Part shown: piece by piece, positions 1 through 8,120 of the stretch
Position numbering within the stretch: the stretch's first letter is position 1
Layout of the letters: each line of letters begins with the position of its first letter
Notes under the pieces: model-generated
Database searches by the model: none
The model's input: the letters and a program-made list of their open reading frames with translations, nothing else
Told to the model about the DNA's origin: nothing
Origin: Bacteroidota bacterium
GTDB taxonomy: Bacteria > Bacteroidota > Bacteroidia > Chitinophagales > Chitinophagaceae
Assembly: GCA_021824365.1 (NCBI GenBank)
Contig: JAKAKY010000002.1
Span: 1 to 37,515, forward strand
Length of the DNA: 37,515 bases
Reading direction: 5' to 3'
Made by a program: the position numbers and the translations under genes

Positions 1-2135
1 GCCAAAAATTTACGTTGTACTTCTTTAATGCCCTCCAAATCAAATTTTAAATTATCCCAGGGTGATGCATTGGTAACTAAATACCAGCGGGTGGCATCGG
101 CACCAAATTGTTCAATGGTTTCAAACGGATTAACCACGTTGCCTAATCGTTTGCTCATTTTGTTGCCGTTCTTATCTAATACCAAACCATTTGATACAAC
201 ATTTTTATAGGCTACATTATCAAATAACATAACAGCCAGCGCATGCAGCGTATAAAACCATCCGCGGGTTTGGTCTACACCTTCTGCAATAAAATCGGCC
301 GGAAAGGCTGATCCTTTGTCAATCAAATCTTTATTTTCAAACGGATAATGCCATTGCGCATAAGGCATAGCTCCGCTATCAAACCAAACATCCACCAAAT
401 CGGGTACCCTTTGCATGGGTTTACCGGATGGGCTTACCAACACAATTTCATCTACATAAGGTTTATGCAAATCTAAAATGCCTTCATGCAGGTAATGTTT
501 ATTTACTTCTGCACCTAATACCTCATTGGCTTTTTTAATGGCGGCGTTTAGTTCATCAATTGAACCAATGCAAACTTCTTCAGTCCCATCTTCTGTTCGC
601 CAAATGGGCAGTGGCGTGCCCCAATACCTGCTTCGGCTCAAATTCCAATCTACCATATTTTCTAACCAGTTGCCAAAACGGCCTTCGCCGGTACTTTTGG
701 GTTTCCAGTTAATGGTTTTATTGAGTGCCACCATTCTGTCTTTAACTGCTGTGGTTTTAATAAACCATGCTTCTAACGGATAATACAAAATGGGTTTATC
801 GGTGCGCCAGCAATGGGGATAACTGTGTTCGTATTTTTCTACCTTGAATGCCCTGTTTTCTTTTTTCAATTTTACACAGATATCTACATTCACATCCTGA
901 TACTGCGGATCATCGGTATAATTTTTTACATGCCGATTACTGAATTCGCCTAAGCCGTCTACAAATTTACCTTGCCGGTCTACCAGTGTTAAAATGCCGA
1001 TGCCATATTTTTTACCCACTTTAAAGTCATCAGCGCCAAAAGCAGGAGCAATGTGTACAATACCGGTACCATCATCAGTGGTAACAAAATCACCCAACAT
1101 TACCCTAAATGGATTACCTCCTGATAAAGCAGGCTGATTGGCCTCATAAGGCATTAATTGCTCGTACCTGCAATTTTCTAATTGGCCGCCTTTGACAACT
1201 GCCAATTGTTGCCAGGGAAATATTTTTGACTCAGATGTATAGCTGCTAAAATCTGTATTCTCGGCTTCGGGTTTAAAGTATTTGTGAACCAGATCTTTAG
1301 CCAACACTACATTTACAGGCAAATGGGTATAAGGGTTAAACGTTTTAATGAGTACATAATCCACATCAGCACCAACAGCCAATCCCAGATTGGAGGGTAA
1401 AGTCCAGGGTGTGGTAGTCCATGCTAAAAAGAAGAACTCATCACCATGCAATAAATGGTGTAAAAAAGCAGATTTTTCATCTTGCAAGGCCCTGAACATA
1501 GCCACACAACTGGTATCTTTTACATCTTTATAGGTTCCCGGCTGGTTTAATTCATGAGAACTAAGGCCGGTACCGGCGGCTGGTGAATAGGGTTGAATAC
1601 TCACACTTTGGTAAAGCAGGCCTTTTTGACAGAGTTTCGACAACAACCACCATAAGGTTTCAACATATTTATTATCGAAAGTAACATAGGGGTCATTCAA
1701 ATCAACCCAATAGCCCATCTTGGTGGTAATTTCATCCCATTTATCCTTATAACGCAATACCGCTTCCCGGCATTTTTGATTGTAGTCTTCAATGGAAATT
1801 TTCTTACCAATATCTTCTTTGGTTATACCTAATTCTTTTTCTACACCCAATTCAACCGGCAACCCATGGGTATCCCATCCACCTTTCCGTTTTACCTGAA
1901 AGCCCTGCATGGTTTTGTAGCGGCAAACCAAATCTTTTAAAGTTCTGGAAATAACGTGGTGTATTCCGGGCATGCCATTTGCACTGGGTGGCCCTTCATA
2001 AAATACGAAAGTTTGAGCACCTTCCCGTAAGGTGATGCTTTTTTCAAATGCCTGTTCCTGCTGCCAACGCTGCAATATTTCTTTTTCAATAGAAGGTAAA
2101 TGTAATGCCTGAAATTCGCGGTAGATATTGCTCAT
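1..2135 (-). CDS. ileS: Isoleucyl-tRNA synthetase, 3' end cut by window edge
   Basis: Charges tRNA-Ile with isoleucine in the cytoplasm. The reading frame is open from ATG at 2135 down to base 1 with no stop, so about 711 N-terminal residues are visible and the C-terminal part lies outside the window. The class I HIGH signature appears as GMPGIHH around residues 54-60, the usual form in this phylum, and the KMSKR loop is at residues 659-663 (bases 147-161). The region between holds the long editing insertion, with WTTTPWTLPSN and the GTGIVHIAPAFG motif. The zinc-binding or anticodon-binding tail cannot be assessed. The start fits MSNIYREFQ followed by a conserved N-terminal block. A TACCTTCG promoter-like box lies about 35 bp upstream. 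Identification is essentially certain. Confidence 0.97.
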   Translation of the reverse strand, partial: MSNIYREFQALHLPSIEKEILQRWQQEQAFEKSITLREGAQTFVFYEGPPSANGMPGIHHVISRTLKDLVCRYKTMQGFQVKRKGGWDTHGLPVELGVEKELGITKEDIGKKISIEDYNQKCREAVLRYKDKWDEITTKMGYWVDLNDPYVTFDNKYVETLWWLLSKLCQKGLLYQSVSIQPYSPAAGTGLSSHELNQPGTYKDVKDTSCVAMFRALQDEKSAFLHHLLHGDEFFFLAWTTTPWTLPSNLGLAVGADVDYVLIKTFNPYTHLPVNVVLAKDLVHKYFKPEAENTDFSSYTSESKIFPWQQLAVVKGGQLENCRYEQLMPYEANQPALSGGNPFRVMLGDFVTTDDGTGIVHIAPAFGADDFKVGKKYGIGILTLVDRQGKFVDGLGEFSNRHVKNYTDDPQYQDVNVDICVKLKKENRAFKVEKYEHSYPHCWRTDKPILYYPLEAWFIKTTAVKDRMVALNKTINWKPKSTGEGRFGNWLENMVDWNLSRSRYWGTPLPIWRTEDGTEEVCIGSIDELNAAIKKANEVLGAEVNKHYLHEGILDLHKPYVDEIVLVSPSGKPMQRVPDLVDVWFDSGAMPYAQWHYPFENKDLIDKGSAFPADFIAEGVDQTRGWFYTLHALAVMLFDNVAYKNVVSNGLVLDKNGNKMSKRLGNVVNPFETIEQFGADATRWYLVTNASPWDNLKFDLEGIKEVQRKFL

Positions 2136-2169
2136 AAATGCGGTACTATCAATACGGTTTTAAAAGTTG

Positions 2170-2177
2170 CGAAGGTA
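2170..2177 (-). promoter_or_regulatory. Possible -7 promoter element for ileS
   Basis: On the minus strand the sequence is TACCTTCG, one base off the Bacteroidota consensus TAnnTTTG, 34 bases upstream of the ileS ATG. The rest of 2136-2259, between ileS and the amidohydrolase gene, shows nothing else that I recognise. Confidence 0.35.
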
Positions 2178-2259
2178 AGGATTCTGCACATGTAATGAGA
2201 AGATAAACCCTGCCATGGCTTTCTTCCAATTGGGCGGTTGGGGTAAGCACATCTACTTA

Positions 2260-3897
2260 TTATTTCTGGTATACTTTTTTGCCGGCAATATAGGTAGCCA
2301 GCACATTTGTTTGCAACACTTTGTTCCAGGGTATTTGCATCAAATCGGCATCTAACACCACAAAATCGGCTTTTTTGCCTGTTTCCAGGCTTCCGGTTTC
2401 TTTGTCTAAAAAATCGGCTTTGGCAGCCCAAATGGTCATACCCCGAATGGCTTCCTCCCGGCTTAGGGTATTTTCAGGCAAAAAGCCACCGGAAGGGAAA
2501 CCCGTGCTATCTACCCTAAACACTGCTGCCAGAAAAGTTTTAAAGGGCGAGATATCTTCTACCGGAAAATCAGTACCCAATGGCAGCCATCCGTTTTGTG
2601 CTAATAGTTTTTTATAAGCATAGGTATTATTAAGCCTGGTTTTTCCCAATCGGCTTTCAGCCCAATACATATCGCTGGTGGCATGGGTGGGTTGAACTGA
2701 AGGAATGATGGAAGCTGCCCCAAATAAAGCCACATCATCGGGTGCTACCACTTGTGCATGTTCAATGCGCCAACGTCTGTCGTTTTTACCTTTTAAATAT
2801 TTGTTATACACCTGCAAAATTACCCGGTTACCCGAATCGCCAATGGCATGGGTGCACATTTGAAAATTTGTTTTCGATAAAACCCCGGCCATTGAATCAA
2901 AATGGGAAGCATTACTCAATAAAAAACCATACCAACCGGATTTATCTGCATAGGGTTGCAATAAACATGCACCTCTGCTTCCCAAAGCGCCATCGGCATA
3001 AAATTTAAAACCATTCACAAACAGTTTATCGGTTTTATAGGGGCCTTTAGGCAAAAAATAATCATAGTTTTCTTTGGCATCACTCAGCATAATGTATAAC
3101 TGCATGTTTAAAGCGCCTGCTTGTTGAAGGCTATCAATGCGCAATACATCTTTGTAACTCAAGCCACAATCGGTAATGGTAGTTAAGCCCATGGCAAAAC
3201 AATTTTGCTGGGCGGCCATTAATCTTTCTGCATAGGCTTTAGCAGATAATGGGGGCATTACTGCCAATACCGGTTTTTGGGCATTATCAATTAATACACC
3301 AGTTAAGTGGCCTTCAAAAATTTCGAAACTGCCACCCACCATTTTTTGCCCGGCTTTTATGCCTGCCAAATCCATGGCTTTTGCATTCACAATTGCTGCA
3401 TGGCCATCTACTCTGGCTAAAAAAACAGGCGTAAAAGGGAAAAGCTGATTCAATTTTTCAACCGAATGAGGAAAAACTTTTCCCGGCCATTTGTTTTGGT
3501 CCCATCCGCGGCCCAATAACCAGGGTTGGTTGGGATGTTGGGCGGCAAAAGCTTTTAAACGTTCTAATACTTCATCAAAACTTTTGGTATCATGTAAATC
3601 GGCCGTAAACAGTTCCTGGCCATAACCCACAAAATGCGCATGTGCATCAATAAAACCGGGGAATATGGTTTTATCTTTTTCATTCAACATTTCATTTGCG
3701 CTAAAATGTTGCAGAATGCTATCTTTTTTTCCAATAGCTACAATCTTTCCATTTTGAATGGCCATGGCATTAGCAATATCAAACTGCGCATTAACCGTAT
3801 AAATATGTGCATTATAAACAATGGTATCTACCTGTTTTTTGGAAGTACAGGCACTAAATAGAAGCAGGATACAACCACTTAAACAGAACTTTCTCAT
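2260..3897 (-). CDS. Amidohydrolase family 3 (YtcJ-like) lipoprotein
   Basis: Predicted metal-dependent hydrolase of the amidohydrolase superfamily, of the YtcJ/Amidohydro_3 type, with unknown substrate. I start it at the ATG at 3897 rather than the in-frame ATG at 3942, because the shorter form begins directly with a lipoprotein signal peptide (MRKFCLSGC...) and a lipobox FSAC with Cys17. The product of 545 aa would therefore be exported and lipid-anchored. Metal-site motifs visible in order are FPGFIDAHAHFVG (HxH), DGALGSRGACL, THAIGDSGNR, RRWRIEHAQ and LPLGTDFPVED (late Asp). The C-terminus closes with a GKKADFVVLDADL strand typical of the composite beta-sandwich. It stands alone, divergent from hemN; no partner suggests the substrate. 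Family call is firm, substrate is not inferable. Confidence 0.9.
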   Translation of the reverse strand: MRKFCLSGCILLLFSACTSKKQVDTIVYNAHIYTVNAQFDIANAMAIQNGKIVAIGKKDSILQHFSANEMLNEKDKTIFPGFIDAHAHFVGYGQELFTADLHDTKSFDEVLERLKAFAAQHPNQPWLLGRGWDQNKWPGKVFPHSVEKLNQLFPFTPVFLARVDGHAAIVNAKAMDLAGIKAGQKMVGGSFEIFEGHLTGVLIDNAQKPVLAVMPPLSAKAYAERLMAAQQNCFAMGLTTITDCGLSYKDVLRIDSLQQAGALNMQLYIMLSDAKENYDYFLPKGPYKTDKLFVNGFKFYADGALGSRGACLLQPYADKSGWYGFLLSNASHFDSMAGVLSKTNFQMCTHAIGDSGNRVILQVYNKYLKGKNDRRWRIEHAQVVAPDDVALFGAASIIPSVQPTHATSDMYWAESRLGKTRLNNTYAYKKLLAQNGWLPLGTDFPVEDISPFKTFLAAVFRVDSTGFPSGGFLPENTLSREEAIRGMTIWAAKADFLDKETGSLETGKKADFVVLDADLMQIPWNKVLQTNVLATYIAGKKVYQK

Positions 3898-3982
3898 AAG
3901 CAAACAATAAAATGTGTGATGAAGATAGTTAATTGTTGGCATTGTAATTTATCCTGGCCATCCGGCCAAACAATGCTGGGGT

Positions 3983-3996
3983 ATGACAATAATCAT
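3983..3996. promoter_or_regulatory. Candidate CRP/FNR-type operator upstream of hemN
   Basis: The sequence is ATGAC-AATA-ATCAT, an inverted repeat with 5-bp arms and a 4-bp spacer, one arm pair imperfect, extendable by one T-A pair to 16 bp. The architecture equals the FNR site (5-4-5). Its centre (3989.5) is 29.5 bp before the TAGCTTTG box of hemN. A matching, perfect palindrome sits at the same relative place before hemA (8084-8097). The identity of the binding protein is inference. Confidence 0.45.
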
Positions 3997-4018
3997 AGTA
4001 CACCCTAACTATACGCTT

Positions 4019-4026
4019 TAGCTTTG
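4019..4026 (+). promoter_or_regulatory. -7 promoter element of hemN
   Basis: TAGCTTTG matches the Bacteroidota consensus TAnnTTTG exactly and ends 16 bases before the hemN ATG, which implies a very short 5' leader of about 10 bases. No TTTG -33 element is present at the usual distance, consistent with a promoter that needs an activator. Confidence 0.45.
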
Positions 4027-4042
4027 TGGAAAATTGAGGTAC

Positions 4043-5410
4043 ATGCAGGTTAGTCACCATTTATTAGAAAAATACAATGTTCCTGTTCCCAGGTATACCA
4101 GTTACCCAACTGTTCCATTTTGGAATGAAACCATATCAGTACATGCGTGGGAACAATTAGTAAAAGCTGCTTTTAATAAAGATGTATCAGGATTAAGCTT
4201 ATACATTCATTTGCCTTTTTGCGAATCGTTGTGTACTTATTGTGGTTGCAATAAAAAAATTACTACCAACCATCAGGTTGAGTCTGAATATTTAGCGGCT
4301 GTTTTAAAAGAATGGCAATTGTATCTGCAATTATTGCCGGGCAAACCATTGTTGCGTGAATTACATTTAGGCGGTGGCACACCTACTTTTTTTTCGCCGG
4401 AAAATTTACACTATTTAATCAGTTTTATTTTGGCAACTGTTGAAGTGCATTCCCAACATGAATTTGGTTTTGAAGGCCACCCGAATAATACTACCCTGCA
4501 ACATTTAGAAATCCTACATAACCTGGGTTTTAACCGGGTTAGTTTTGGTATTCAGGACCACAACCCTTTGGTACAAAAAATCATTAACCGCATACAACCT
4601 ATTGAAAATGCAGAACGGGCAGTGAATATGTCGCGCCAAACAGGATATACCTCCGTAAATTTTGATTTGATTTATGGTTTGCCGCGTCAAACCGTTGAAA
4701 GTATGCGCACTACCATTGAGCAAACCATTGCTTTACAACCCGACCGAATTGCATTTTATAGTTATGCCCATGTACCCTGGACCAGTAAAGGCCAGCGTTT
4801 ATTTGATGAACAAGACCTGCCGGATGCCGATACAAAAATGAAATTATACCAATTAGGAAAAGAAATGCTTACGGCTGCCGGGTATATTGATATTGGCATG
4901 GACCATTTTGCATTGCCGAATGATGCCCTGTATGTTGCACAACAGGAAAAAAGGTTACACCGAAACTTTATGGGTTATACAACGCAACAAACCAAATACA
5001 TGATAGGGCTTGGTGTTTCAGCCATTAGCGATATTGGAACAGCATTTACTCAAAACGAAAAAACACTGCACAATTATTATGAAGCAGTTTGCAACAATAC
5101 ATTAGCGGTAACCAAGGGAATTATTTTAACGGAGGAAGACATTCATTTTAAACAATACATATTAGATATCAGCTGCAATGGACAAACCATTTTACAAGAT
5201 GCAGATAAAGCGATGATTACAAAATTTGTAATTCCTGAAATAGAGATATTGAAGTTAGATGGCTTAGTGGAGTTAGAAGAAAATGTACTAACGGTAACGC
5301 CTTTAGGTAAACACTTTATCAGAAATATTTGCAGAGCATTTGATTTGCGATTATTGCGGAATCATATACATGAATCTTCCCACAACCCACAGTTTAGCAA
5401 GGCTATTTAG
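4043..5410 (+). CDS. hemN: Oxygen-independent coproporphyrinogen III oxidase
   Basis: Radical SAM enzyme that decarboxylates coproporphyrinogen III to protoporphyrinogen IX without oxygen, in the cytoplasm. The 4Fe-4S/SAM motif CESLCTYC (CxxxCxxC) is at about residues 60-67, followed by GCNKK. The N-terminal VPRYTSYPT segment is typical of true HemN rather than the HemW chaperone. LHLGGGTPTFF and GFNRVSFGIQD are the usual core motifs. I use the ATG at 4043 (455 aa) rather than an upstream in-frame TTG at 4034; a GAGG lies just before the ATG. The gene is monocistronic, convergent with the chaN-like gene with no base between the two stop codons. It provides the anaerobic or microaerobic alternative to HemF encoded in the nearby operon. 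Confidence 0.95.
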   Translation: MQVSHHLLEKYNVPVPRYTSYPTVPFWNETISVHAWEQLVKAAFNKDVSGLSLYIHLPFCESLCTYCGCNKKITTNHQVESEYLAAVLKEWQLYLQLLPGKPLLRELHLGGGTPTFFSPENLHYLISFILATVEVHSQHEFGFEGHPNNTTLQHLEILHNLGFNRVSFGIQDHNPLVQKIINRIQPIENAERAVNMSRQTGYTSVNFDLIYGLPRQTVESMRTTIEQTIALQPDRIAFYSYAHVPWTSKGQRLFDEQDLPDADTKMKLYQLGKEMLTAAGYIDIGMDHFALPNDALYVAQQEKRLHRNFMGYTTQQTKYMIGLGVSAISDIGTAFTQNEKTLHNYYEAVCNNTLAVTKGIILTEEDIHFKQYILDISCNGQTILQDADKAMITKFVIPEIEILKLDGLVELEENVLTVTPLGKHFIRNICRAFDLRLLRNHIHESSHNPQFSKAI

Positions 5411-6292
5411 TTAGAACGTTTTAGGAACATCAGGATTGGTGATGATAATAAAATCGGCTTGTTGCTTCCACTCATCCCAATGGTGATGTGTAAATTGTGC
5501 ATCACTAAAGCAACTGATATTTTTCATTTTTATTTTGGGTGATAAAGTATGCAAACGTGCAAAAGTACCCAATTTGTCATCGCTGTGAAAACGGCCATTC
5601 ACCTGAAAAATAGTGTAGGATTTATTGTGTTTCCAAAACCGGTAAATACTATTGGACATGGTAGCATCCCATAAATTTTGCGCATCAAACATATTTTGAT
5701 TGAATTGCGCATGACCACCCATAATATTTTCAAATTTTTGTTGATAGGCAGCCGGAGCTGCACTAAATGGCAATGGCGGAAGATAGGTTTTTGATAATTT
5801 ATCTAATTTCATTAAGGTTTCAACACCGCTTTGGTGTACCAAACTTACATAACGCCTTGGGGCATTGGCTGCTATAACCGGCAATTGATATTGCTTAGCC
5901 GTTTCAACCATCGGTTTATAATCATTGTAATTATTCCACGGCCGTGAATTAGCCAAAAATTGCTTTTCGGTAATAAAGCCTGCAACATACTCATTCAACG
6001 GTGCCTGGCAATCGGTTTCAAACATTTCTAATGATAGTGCCACATTTTTCTTTGTTCGCACCAATGCCTTCAACAAAGTATCTTCCAAATAGTGGGCTAC
6101 AGCATCGTTATGGTCTTCTCCAAAAAATACAACTTGTGTAGTACTCAAAGCGCTGACAAGCTCACTAAAAGTAAGTGTTTTATTTTGGGTAACATCAAAA
6201 ATAAAATAATTATTTTGCATATTATTTTGAGCAAATAATGTAACAAAGGCAAACAACAACAAAAAGATAAATCCTGATTTTTTGTATAGCAT
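5411..6292 (-). CDS. ChaN-like secreted heme-binding protein
   Basis: Member of the ChaN/DUF399 family, part of the TIKI/EreA-like fold; Campylobacter ChaN is a heme-binding iron-regulated protein. The 293-aa product opens with a signal peptide (MLYKKSGFIFLLLFAF..., likely cut after LFAQ) and has no lipobox cysteine, so a soluble periplasmic protein is predicted. Family motifs are VVFFGEDHND (residues 54-63), a conserved Glu in ALSLEMFE (Glu89), AANAPRRYVS (141-150) and VNGRFHSDD near the C-terminus. It is the last gene of a probable hemH-hemJ-chaN operon, only 3 bases after hemJ, which points to a job in heme export, storage or salvage linked to the last two steps of synthesis. Whether the heme ligands are kept cannot be judged without alignment. 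Confidence 0.8.
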   Translation of the reverse strand: MLYKKSGFIFLLLFAFVTLFAQNNMQNNYFIFDVTQNKTLTFSELVSALSTTQVVFFGEDHNDAVAHYLEDTLLKALVRTKKNVALSLEMFETDCQAPLNEYVAGFITEKQFLANSRPWNNYNDYKPMVETAKQYQLPVIAANAPRRYVSLVHQSGVETLMKLDKLSKTYLPPLPFSAAPAAYQQKFENIMGGHAQFNQNMFDAQNLWDATMSNSIYRFWKHNKSYTIFQVNGRFHSDDKLGTFARLHTLSPKIKMKNISCFSDAQFTHHHWDEWKQQADFIIITNPDVPKTF

Positions 6293-6295
6293 TAT

Positions 6296-6841
6296 TTATT
6301 TATTTCGTAACATTTTATAAATTTTAATAGCGCATAACAATACCAAAAGCAATGCCAGCAAAGCAACAAAACCCCATAACAAACTAATACTTTGTTTAAC
6401 AGTGGCCAAAAAAACAATAGCAAATAAAAACAAAGTAGCTACTTCATTCCAAATGCGTAATTGTTGCGAAGTATATCGGTAAATACCGCGCAATTCCTCA
6501 CCAACCACTTTTTGCAGCGAAAAATGATATCCATATAATAAAACAACAAAAATTAATTTAACCAACAACCACTGCCCTTCCGGCTTCCATAATACTGCAT
6601 ACCAATTGCTTTCAATTAAAACACTACTTCCCAGTATTAAAGTAATAATGGCAGAAGGCCAGGTAATACCATACCATAAACGCTTCATCATAATAGCAAA
6701 TTGGTTGCGAAGTATACTGCATTCCGGCTCAGGTTTTCCGCCGGCTTCAGTAGCATAAATAAACAAACGGGGCATATAAAATAAACCCGCAAACCAGGTT
6801 ACTACAAAAATAATATGCGCAGCTTTCAGATATAAATACAT
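6296..6841 (-). CDS. hemJ: Protoporphyrinogen IX oxidase, HemJ type
   Basis: Integral membrane protein of the HemJ/CopD-like family (UPF0093) that oxidises protoporphyrinogen IX to protoporphyrin IX, replacing HemG and HemY. At 181 aa it has four to five hydrophobic segments. The signature KAAHIIFVVTWFAGLFYMPR carries His9 and Arg25, and the LWKPEGQWLLVK segment carries Trp91 and Lys95; these correspond to residues reported as essential in cyanobacterial HemJ (assignment from memory, not from alignment). It lies 17 bases downstream of hemH and 3 bases before the chaN-like gene. No hemG or hemY is seen in the window, so HemJ is the only candidate for this step here. A general CopD-family protein is the alternative, but the heme context makes HemJ much more likely. 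Confidence 0.88.
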   Translation of the reverse strand: MYLYLKAAHIIFVVTWFAGLFYMPRLFIYATEAGGKPEPECSILRNQFAIMMKRLWYGITWPSAIITLILGSSVLIESNWYAVLWKPEGQWLLVKLIFVVLLYGYHFSLQKVVGEELRGIYRYTSQQLRIWNEVATLFLFAIVFLATVKQSISLLWGFVALLALLLVLLCAIKIYKMLRNK

Positions 6842-6858
6842 GTTATTAAAGATACGTA

Positions 6859-7908
6859 TTAACTCAACAACATATTCTTCTCACTCATCTTATAATCATT
6901 TACCCATTTACTAATGACAGCTATCCAAAGTGGCTGTGTATTTAAGCAGGGAATGGTGGTATAACTTTCACCACCGGCTTCCATAAAACTTTCTTTACCA
7001 CGTTCCGCAATTTCTTCCAGCGTTTCCAGGCAATCACTCACAAATGCAGGGCAAAGAATCAATAGTTTTTTAATTCCCTGAGCAGGCATTTCTTCCAATC
7101 GCTTATCAGTAAAGGGCAGTAACCAACCCTTACCTAAGCGAGATTGAAAAGAAATACTGAATTTTTCTTTAGGTATTTGCAAGGCCTCTGTTACTAATTT
7201 AGTAGTTTCAAAAACCTGATGCCGATAACAGGTTTGATGTGCTACAGAAGGCACATTACAACAATCTTTTACCTGCAGGCAATGGAATCCCGTTGTATCA
7301 CTTTTGCGAATATGACGTTCGGGAATACCATGATAGCTAAATAAAATATGATCGTATTCTTGTTGCAAATAAGGCTGAATACTATTGGCAAGTGCCTGAA
7401 TATATTCAGGATGATTATAATAAGGTTTAATGGTTTTCAACTTGAATTTGTAGTTCATTTTTTGGTGTACTTCCTTCATATATTCTACTGCAGTTTCATA
7501 GCTGCTCATAGCATAATGCGGATACAAAGGAAACAATAATACTTCTTCCAGGTCAGGATTTTGATCTAATAACGATTGATATGCCGCTTCCGGCGAAGGG
7601 TTACCATAACGCATAGCAACGGCTACAGGCATTTGAATGTGCTGCTGTACTGCTTCTTTTAATTGTTGGGTTAATACAATCAACGGAGAACCGGCATCGG
7701 TCCAAATAGTTTTATAGGCCTCGGCCGATTTAGGCGCCCTGAATGGAACAATAATGCCTTTAATGAGTAACAACCTGAAAAAATAAGGCACATCAATGAC
7801 CCTTTCATCCATTAAAAATTCCTTTAAATACTTTTGCACATCTTTTACCGAAGTGGAATCCGGCGAGCCCAGATTCATTAAAATAATGCCTTTTTTAGTT
7901 GGATGCAT
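6859..7908 (-). CDS. hemH: Ferrochelatase
   Basis: Inserts Fe2+ into protoporphyrin IX to give protoheme. The 349-aa product has the catalytic His193 in FSYHGIPERH and the conserved acidic helix CLETLEEI (Glu295 and following), and begins with the usual KGIILMNLGSPDS. A cysteine cluster follows the His motif: Cys210, Cys216, Cys217 and Cys227, in the pattern C-x5-CC-x9-C. Some bacterial ferrochelatases carry a 2Fe-2S cluster on internal cysteines, so this cluster may bind one, but that is inference. It is the first gene of the hemH-hemJ-chaN unit and is divergent from hemA across a 253-bp regulatory interval. A TACATTTG box is 17 bp upstream of the ATG. Confidence 0.96.
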   Translation of the reverse strand: MHPTKKGIILMNLGSPDSTSVKDVQKYLKEFLMDERVIDVPYFFRLLLIKGIIVPFRAPKSAEAYKTIWTDAGSPLIVLTQQLKEAVQQHIQMPVAVAMRYGNPSPEAAYQSLLDQNPDLEEVLLFPLYPHYAMSSYETAVEYMKEVHQKMNYKFKLKTIKPYYNHPEYIQALANSIQPYLQQEYDHILFSYHGIPERHIRKSDTTGFHCLQVKDCCNVPSVAHQTCYRHQVFETTKLVTEALQIPKEKFSISFQSRLGKGWLLPFTDKRLEEMPAQGIKKLLILCPAFVSDCLETLEEIAERGKESFMEAGGESYTTIPCLNTQPLWIAVISKWVNDYKMSEKNMLLS

Positions 7909-7924
7909 AAATAATAAATGTTAG

Positions 7925-7932
7925 CAAATGTA
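7925..7932 (-). promoter_or_regulatory. -7 promoter element of hemH
   Basis: On the minus strand the sequence is TACATTTG, an exact TAnnTTTG match ending 16 bases before the hemH start. I do not see a clear TTTG -33 partner at the usual spacing. Confidence 0.4.
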
Positions 7933-8028
7933 TTATTTCAAAAATTGTTTTAAACAGGTTACAAATATTTTATTACCCCTAACAACGAAACAAAATGAAA
8001 ATTGGTTTAAAACAACCATAAAAAAACA

Positions 8029-8062
8029 GTAAAACGGTAAAACGTTTTCAAATACGGTAAAA
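8029..8062. repeat. Short direct repeats in the hemH-hemA interval
   Basis: GTAAAACG occurs twice in perfect tandem at 8029-8044 and runs into TTTT, forming the palindrome AAAACGTTTT at 8039-8048. The nonamer ACGGTAAAA occurs at 8034-8042 and again at 8054-8062, 20 bp apart. These lie just upstream of the TGAC repeats of the hemA promoter and could be a second regulator site. Function is unknown. Confidence 0.35.
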
Positions 8063-8097
8063 TGACAATTAAATGACAGAGACATGACTTAAGTCAT
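8062..8097. promoter_or_regulatory. Candidate hemA operator: phased ATGAC repeats ending in a palindrome
   Basis: ATGAC starts at 8062, 8073 and 8084, exactly 11 bp apart, so the three copies face the same side of the helix. The third copy forms the left arm of a perfect 14-bp palindrome ATGACTTAAGTCAT (8084-8097). The palindrome centre is 30.5 bp before the TACTTTTG box, matching where class II CRP/FNR-type activators bind. An AraC-type protein, which reads direct repeats on one helix face, is the alternative reader. Confidence 0.5.
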
Positions 8098-8120
8098 ACA
8101 TTTCTGCCATCCAAGCGGAA

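Noticed and set aside
3898-3942. Longer start for the amidohydrolase at ATG 3942
   Set aside because: The added 15 residues would mask an excellent lipoprotein signal peptide that begins at ATG 3897.
4034-4042. TTG start for hemN
   Set aside because: An ATG three codons later has GAGG just upstream and gives the usual N-terminus.
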